From Phragmites australis (lineage: Eukaryota > Streptophyta > Magnoliopsida > Poales > Poaceae), in the NCBI RefSeq assembly GCF_958298935.1, contig NC_084931.1:20859334-20923333 (forward strand): DNA of 64,000 nt. Direction: 5' to 3'. Position 1 is the first letter of the stretch, and each line of letters opens with the position of its first letter. The notes under the pieces are model-generated. The model was not told the DNA's origin. It saw nothing but the letters and a program-made list of their open reading frames with translations, and ran no database searches. This document shows, piece after piece, positions 58,601 to 64,000 of this stretch. Both the position numbers and the translations under genes were made by a program.

Positions 58601-61262
58601 TTGGAAATATGCTATTGATATAATCAGATAGGCGACTATGACAAAGAGCCAAAAAGGCTGTCTGGAATATCTCAATGGCTGAAATCATGTGACCTTTTCC
58701 TTCAGGAGTGAGAGCTGGAAGGGTACCCTTTACATCAGTATCTCTTGAAATCCTCTCAAGAAGGTTCTCAACCATTGAAAACAGTCTTGGATACCCAAGA
58801 GTGAATATTTCCTTCACAAAGCTTGACGCCGTAAAGGTAGATTTCATTTGATTTGCGAAGGCCTTGACAATTGCATCCCAAACTCTCTCTGTTAACAGAG
58901 GCTCACCATCCTACAAAAGTTTTTTCCTGTTAAAACAACTGATGGAAATAGGACACCAGAATTATTTACACAGGAGCAAGACAAGTTAAGGTGTGTAATT
59001 TTGCATGTAAAAACCAGACTTCACAGAAACTACAAAAATGAAGCCTGAAAAGACCATAGGTACTCGCTAGCTACCAAGTTGACATTTCATCCAACACTAA
59101 GCAACATGATCCAAGGGATTCGCTAGCTTAACAAAATAGAATAGAACATGAACAATTTAGGTATATCATACAATTACCATACAAGCAAAATTTAATAAAC
59201 AAAGAAATTCAAAACTCAAGATAGCTAAACATATAACCTAAAAATGCAATGTGTTAGTTCACATCTTCTTTTAGCACTTGTCTAATAATTGGCTGCTTAT
59301 TAGTGACAATTTGGCAAAAAAGCAGAACGTAGATGACCCTTCTTGTCTGTTTTGTGATGAAAAAGAAACCATCCATCACCTTTTTTTTCTGACTGTAAGC
59401 AAATGTGGTCTTGGATTTCTGATATTACTGGTAAACGAATTGGTTCTGATTTTGGGTCAGTGGGAAGATGGTGGTTGAGTAATTCTAATAATGTGGTAGT
59501 CAATATTTTTAGTTCAGCTTCATTGTGGGTGCTTTGGAAACTAGGGAACAATTTGCATTTTCACGGGGAGTCTTGGAGATGCATGAAGATGGTGGAAAAG
59601 ATGCTGCTGGGAATGGTTCAAAGATGGAAGACAATATGTCCAGCTACAAAAGAGCAGCAGATGGAAGCTGGCATTGCATACTTGGAGAGGAGACTATCAA
59701 TGCCAACGCAAATTGCATGGAGACAAGATTAAGATGGTCCAATTCTGGTCTGGATGAGGATAATGCAGCAGATGGTGGTGTTGGGCTAAGCAATAGAGTT
59801 GTTGTTTCAGTAGCTGTGGCTCCTGTGAGCAGTTTTGAGTGCGGTGCACCTTCTTTTGCTCAAGTTATTCGTGGTCATGTATCATCTCTTTAAAAATGGG
59901 TAATTGGACACCCTAAATGTGAACCAGGGGAGACCCTGTTCTCTAAAAAAAAATAATGCAATGTGTTCACTAGATAAGACTCGCTGGTACAGCGATATGT
60001 TCACTTTATTCTGGCTACGTTATCATTTTGGATCTCCTCAACAGATACTGTGTCTTAACAGTTAATTCACAAATGAATGTCATTCAATTAATAGTTCCAT
60101 GACATACACCCACTGCAGCCGCCTTGATATAGCTTAAATTCTAGTTTGCCATTCCAATTCATTTTCACCCAATCTGATAAGTTAATGAACCAAGTCTCAC
60201 CTGCCAAACCTCCTCAAGGAACAGCATTTGCGTGAATGGCACGCGCTTCTTGGTGAGCACAGTCTGCAGCTGCCAAGCAGCGCTGACCACTCGGTGCAGC
60301 TCCTCCATGCACTGCCTCATCCTTTCCCACAGTGCTTCTGCAGCCTTCTTACTCCCACCAATCTGCGGCGTACCGCTCCTCTGCACCCCTCCAGGGCCAC
60401 CTCCACCGCCAGCAGCCATCGATATCGCCTTCATGTCCAGCGCCACAGCCACACTCTTCGCACCTGCTGCCTTGTACTTGTTTACAAGCCCCTCCACAGC
60501 CGGCTTCAACTCCCCAAGATTGTAGTAAACCTGCAGCCCGCACCACACGTCGTTCTGGTTGGACTCCGCAACACCACGATCGATAACAGCGCTGGCCTCT
60601 GTGCGTAGCTTGGAGGCGGCGGCATCGACCTTGCGCATCTCCTCGTCAACGGCATTGATCCCGGCGAGGTTCTTCTCCTCGTAGAGGAGGCGGATCTCGC
60701 GGTGGAGCTCTGCCTGGCGAGCTAGGTCAGGCGCAGGGGAGGATGATAGGAGTCGGGAGGAGAGGCGGACCAGGCGGTGGGAGTGGAGGAGGAGGTCGGC
60801 GGTGGCGAGGAGGCTGGAGAGGGAGGCGGAGGAGAGCGCGAGGTGGGAGCGCGGGGCTGAGAGGTGGGAGGAGAGGAGTGAGAGATGGGAGGAGAGGAGG
60901 CGGAGGTGGGAAGGGAGGGAGGAGAGCGACGTGGAGGCGGAACGGAGGGAAAGGAGGTGGGAGAGGAGGAGCGGGTGGCGGCGGAGCACCTCGGCGCGGA
61001 GGTGGCGGCGGAGGAGGCGGATGGCGTCCTGGAGCTGCTCGGCGCGGGAGGCGGCGAGGCCGGAGGAGAGCGCGGCGGAGGAGAAGTCGGAGGGGGAGAA
61101 GGACGGGGAAAGGAAGGCGGAGAGGACGGGATCGGAGGCGAAGGCGTCGAGCGGGGAGGCCGGGTCGGCGGAGGAGGGCGGCGAGGGGAAGGAGGCCGCG
61201 GCGAGGAGGTCCTTGGAGGTCGGCGAGAGGAGGCGCGGGGTGGTGGGCGTCGGCGCGGCCAT
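52679..61262 (-). CDS. COG5: Conserved oligomeric Golgi complex subunit 5 (3 coding exons)
   Basis: A subunit of the eight-part COG tethering complex, which captures retrograde vesicles within the Golgi and keeps glycosylation enzymes in place. Coding exons: 61262-60201 (354 codons), 58910-58437 (158 codons) and 53593-52679 (304 codons plus stop). All introns are GT..AG in phase 0; 816 residues, close to plant COG5. The ATG is in an excellent context (GCCGCCATGGCC). The N-terminal COG5 domain is visible: LDAFASDPVLSAFLSPSFSP, EQLQDAIRLLRRHLRAEVLR, then Ser/Leu-rich helices and LHREIRLLYEEKNLAGINAV. Then come VWCGLQVYYNLGELKPAVEG, MLFLEEVWQ at the first junction, DGEPLLTERVWDAIVKAFAN and VKEIFTLGYPRLFSMVENLL in exon 2, and SSVLSTLPNVASEVLCPSLG and PLQYSLWLDSQGEDQIWKGV in exon 3. 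The N-terminal quarter is extremely GC-rich, a common grass gene feature. Introns hold large transposon insertions (features below), but no coding damage is seen. Confidence 0.96.
53896..57667. mobile_element. PIF/Harbinger-like element in COG5 intron 2, non-autonomous
   Basis: Ends are inverted: GGGAGCGTTTGGTT on the left and GGGAACGTTTGGTT on the right, 13 of 14 matching, flanked by the 3-bp duplication CTA (53893-53895 and 57668-57670). These termini and a 3-bp TWA/CTA-type TSD are typical of PIF/Harbinger and Tourist elements. 3772 bp is long for a Tourist. No transposase is seen; the interior appears to be filled with other repeats. Confidence 0.78.
54170..57010 (+). repeat. Retroelement-like DNA nested in the PIF/Harbinger element
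   Basis: 54220-54760 is a GC-rich patch with short open frames and a TATA-like GCTATAAAACCC at about 54260. 54900-55440 is AT-rich. 55440-57000 carries leader-like non-coding text ending GGTTTTAAAACCGGGTGTGA (56973-56992), a style seen in non-coding grass retroelements (LARD-like) as I recall them. No coding domain, LTR pair or TSD was found. The limits are approximate. Confidence 0.4.
59256..59954 (+). mobile_element. 5'-truncated LINE in COG5 intron 1, with 13-bp TSD
   Basis: The 13-bp duplication AATGCAATGTGTT flanks the insertion (59243-59255 and 59955-59967). The element ends in an A-rich tail CTCTAAAAAAAAAT just before the right copy. Plus-strand coding text includes LLISDNLAKKQNVDDPSCLF, then CDEKETIHHLFF and VNIFSSASLWVLWKLGNNLH, the zinc-finger tail after LINE RT. 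About 700 bp, the 3' end only. It is antisense to COG5. Confidence 0.93.
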
Positions 61263-61639
61263 GGCGGCAGCGGCCCGAGGCGAGGCGGGGGTGGATCTGG
61301 GAAGGGGAGGGAAGGGAGATCTGGCGGGGGAGTGGGGAACTGGGAATTCAGCTGGCGTCGTGGTCGTTGCTTTACTTTTGTTCTACATCAGCATGTTAAG
61401 TGAGGATTAATCTTAAAAATAAGCTTTCTTATAAAATATAAGAGCGATGGTATATTCAATGGAGCTACTCACTTAAAGTTGATCGATAGATCACAGTATA
61501 AAATTATATTATATTTTTTATTCTAAAATACATCTAATTGCTTATTATTTTTCTTTTATATTTAAACGTCTAATATTTACTTTAATATTTATCTTTCATC
61601 CATTCGTCACTAGGTTTTTTAAGGATGTATCGCATCCCT
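61263..61639. other. COG5 upstream region
   Basis: COG5 5' UTR and promoter on the minus strand; GC-rich next to the ATG, then AT-rich beyond 61370. No clear TATA box. Confidence 0.45.
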
Positions 61640-62765
61640 TACTTTACCTACAGTGTCAATTTTCTGGAGAGGGTGTGTCGCACATCGCCTCCACCATCAT
61701 TTACCACGAAGATACTATGTAAGGATTATTACATCCCCTCATAAATTGATCACTATCTTGATCCTTCCTATGGTATGTTTGTATGAATATCTTTTCCTCT
61801 GGTATATAAAGGGTGAAGATCATGCTTGTAAGGATAAGAGAACACACTTTGTAACAAGTTTGCCTAACTCATAAAATAATACACAAGATGTAAGGCTATT
61901 ATCCCACGGAATGCCTGAACGTGGATAAATCCTTGTGTTCTTGGGTCCAGCTCAATATACATCAACTAAAAATGTAGATCAACGCTCATCATCAGGTATA
62001 CCCTGGATTCATTATCAGGGATCATCCCCCGACAGTTGGCACCCCTGGTAGGGTGCATTTTTAGCGTTTTCTGTAAGTTTGGAGGCTATGGCTAGGCTAC
62101 CCATATCCAGATCCATGACGACTGCGAAGCCCTGTTTCGAGGACCCCGACCGTCATGAGATTTTCATCATAAGATCCAAATGAGCCCGATGTGCTCTAAC
62201 CGTGGGATACCGAGCCAGAGTCCGAAAACTCTGAGACTAGATGTGAGGTTCGCATGGCGACCCATGCAGCGGGGGGGGGGGGGGGGGCAATAGTGACGCT
62301 CGTGCCGCAGGAACCATATTTAAGCCCCAGGCCGTAGGCCAACAGGGAAACCAGTCTGGCACGAGGCATGGAGATGGTCACATATTGCCCCTGCAACAGC
62401 AACAACCACCTGGAGAACACCTACATGAGGTAGAGACCTTGGCACTGGCGTCTTCAAGATCATCACATCGCACGTAGAACGCAAGCGTCGAGGCTCCCTC
62501 CTCATAATGTCTTGCTACTCCATGGTCAACGGCTCCACTACAAGGCCATGACCCCCACCAGAACTTGCATATTATGCGAGTACTTCTTAACCACCCATCA
62601 GTTGTGGTACAAGAGGGGTCACCAGTAGGATCATAGCTGTGTGATCTCGTCCTCTTGGTAAAGACCACCCAATGTCAATCTGCGGCAGCCGCCACCCCAT
62701 CCATCATAAGGGACGATCGAGATGGTAGTCGGCAGGTTTCTCAGTGGGCCCCACAACAGGAGGAA
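61640..62765 (+). mobile_element. Second gypsy copy: LTR end and leader
   Basis: The LTR ends GATCATCCCCCGACA at 62034, with TATA-like GGTATATAAAGGG at about 61801-61813. The leader begins GTTGGCACCCCTGGTAGGG. The LTR end and leader align with the reverse complement of about 6060-5020 on the left of the window, in opposite orientation. The LTR start is not defined (similarity fades near 61640), and the leader stops near 62765 without gag. A run of 17 G at 62271-62287 stands where the left copy has 5. Confidence 0.78.
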
Positions 62766-64000
62766 CTCCAATGTAGCAAACATGCCCTTGGAGAGATTGT
62801 ACTGACCATATTTATAGCATGCACGTGATTTTAGTGATTAATGATAACATAGTTAATGTGACTAATATGTTTATCAAATATATACTTTAGTAGGTCTTAT
62901 GGATGCAATACATAAAGAAGTTACCAAAGCTGGGACAAAGATTGATCAAATTGAAAAAGTCCCAAAGAAAGTGTACACGTCAGAAGGTCCGGCACAGAGG
63001 AGATTGTACAAGCCAGGGCATTTCAGCTCATGGCAACTGTACACGCTGGAAGATCCGGGGCATGAAGCCAGTACATGTTGGAGTGCTTTTGATAATGGGG
63101 AGAAAAGCTAAAGCACGCCAGATGGTCCAGTGATATGAAAATGAATACGCCGAGGTATTTCTTGCAAAGAAGGTTGCAAGTGTTGAAGAATGAAGATCAA
63201 CACACCGGATGGTCCGGCGCACTGATGATATACATACCAGAGTATTTTGTGTAGAGAAAAAAGTGGCTCGGTTGGTAGAAGCAATGTACACGCCGGATGG
63301 TTTGACGATAGAGCTGATGAACACGCTGGAACATCCGGTGTTCACAGAAGGTTTTAGTGGATATCCAATGGCTAGTTTTTGAAAGATGTCCATATCAGAT
63401 GGTTCGGTGAGTACAATATTGTTTCACCGGATTATCCGGCATTTACAATAAAGTTGAGCCGTTGGAGCAACGGCTAGTCCGCGAGATTAAGGCTATAAAT
63501 ACCCCTCCACTCGGTCATTTGAATGTGTGGTTGTCCAGGGAACCTCATACACACTAAGATAAGACATCTGAGCCACTAAAGTGCTTAAAATGATTATCCA
63601 AAGCGATTAAAAATAAGATTAATGATTTATTAGTGCTTATAGGCCTAGAGAGAGTTAGTGCTAGGTGTTGCTGCCTAGAAAGGGAATCAAGGAGTGACCC
63701 TATGTTGTACCAAGTGGTACGTCGACACCTTAGAATTTAGGTGACTTGCTGGCACCTTGAACCAGAGTTGCTCAAGCTTGTTGACTCTCCGACTTGGTGT
63801 GAAGCGGCGGTAAGAAGTCTGTACGGGAATGCGAAGACCCTTACCTTTGGTGGCTCAAGCTCCGAAGTGAAAACGATGATAAGTAACCGAAAGAGATGCT
63901 AGTGGTGAGATCTCTCCTTGGTGGCTTGGTGACTCAATCGGCTTGAGGCCTTGCCGTGGAGGCTTGAAGGCTCAAGAGCCGTGACTGGAAGAGTCTTGGC
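62766..64000 (+). repeat. LTR-like repeat with CCGGATGGTCCGG-type array
   Basis: From about 62980 to 63440, words of the type CACCGGATGGTCCGGCG, GGAAGATCCGGGGC, GGAACATCCGGTG and CACCGGATTATCCGG recur about eight times, spaced about 40-90 bp. A TATA-like GGCTATAAATACCCC follows at about 63491. The rest, to the window edge, is non-coding leader-like text with CTTGGTGGCTTGGTGAC and GAGGCTTGAAGGCTC words. It resembles the U3-R part of a grass LTR element. The other end is off the window. Confidence 0.5.

Noticed and set aside
60743..61410. Long plus-strand Arg/Gly/Glu-rich open frames of about 200 codons
   Set aside because: They are antisense shadows of the GC-rich first exon of COG5.
62980..63440. 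CRISPR-like array
   Set aside because: The spaced repeats are degenerate palindromes in a plant LTR-like repeat; there are no constant direct repeats or cas genes.
1..64000. tRNA, rRNA or organelle-derived segments
   Set aside because: No cloverleaf with a GGTTCRANYCC box or rRNA-like stretch was noticed on either strand; a scan tool would be needed to exclude it fully.

Overview
This is a piece of a nuclear plant chromosome, almost certainly from a grass (Poaceae). Three spliced eukaryotic genes, all on the minus strand, sit in a sea of transposable elements. The grass signs are a first COG5 exon that is extremely GC-rich with mostly G/C third positions, a Stowaway MITE, Tat-like Ty3/gypsy elements, and a LINE whose ORF1 begins with a DUF4283-like domain and ends in CCHC knuckles. 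The species cannot be named from sequence alone.

Layout. 1-7048: a decayed minus-strand Ty3/gypsy element (integrase, RNase H, RT, protease-like region, gag, 5' LTR; its 3' end lies off the window), broken by three non-autonomous hAT elements with 8-bp target duplications (3715-4314, 6171-6659, 7051-7946). 8872-11412: SEC11, the signal peptidase catalytic subunit, with 8 coding exons and an intact 180-residue frame. 12287-12545: a Stowaway MITE. About 14434-24996: a CACTA (En/Spm) element with a broken TNP2-type transposase, a broken Transposase_24 (TNPA-like) gene, a broken Ulp1/C48 protease and three arrays of short palindromes. About 27060-28760: LTR-like DNA. 29341-30460: an element with inverted ends. 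About 31140-33862: a minus-strand Ty1/copia remnant. About 34780-39860: a minus-strand LINE, with a second LINE scrap at about 40440-40850. 42048-46180: a putative PMT (Methyltransf_29) Golgi methyltransferase, 7 coding exons, 606 residues. 46854-52128: an internally deleted LTR element keeping an antisense ORF. 52679-61262: COG5, 3 coding exons, 816 residues; intron 2 holds a 3.8-kb PIF/Harbinger-like insertion and intron 1 a 5'-truncated LINE with a 13-bp target duplication. 61640-62765: a plus-strand relative of the left-hand gypsy element. About 62766-64000: an LTR-like repeat with an array of short palindromes before a TATA box.

The three host genes are neighbours, not an operon, but all act in the secretory system: SEC11 cleaves signal peptides in the ER, COG5 tethers intra-Golgi vesicles, and PMT proteins are Golgi-anchored and linked to cell-wall pectin. 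All exon joins were worked out by hand from GT..AG sites with frame conservation; total lengths fit the families.

I found no convincing new biochemical system. The most unusual structures are the repeated palindrome arrays at both ends and in the middle of the CACTA element together with its Ulp1-like gene, the fold-back GC-arm/AT-loop hAT element, and two LTR-like repeats carrying arrays of different short palindromes.
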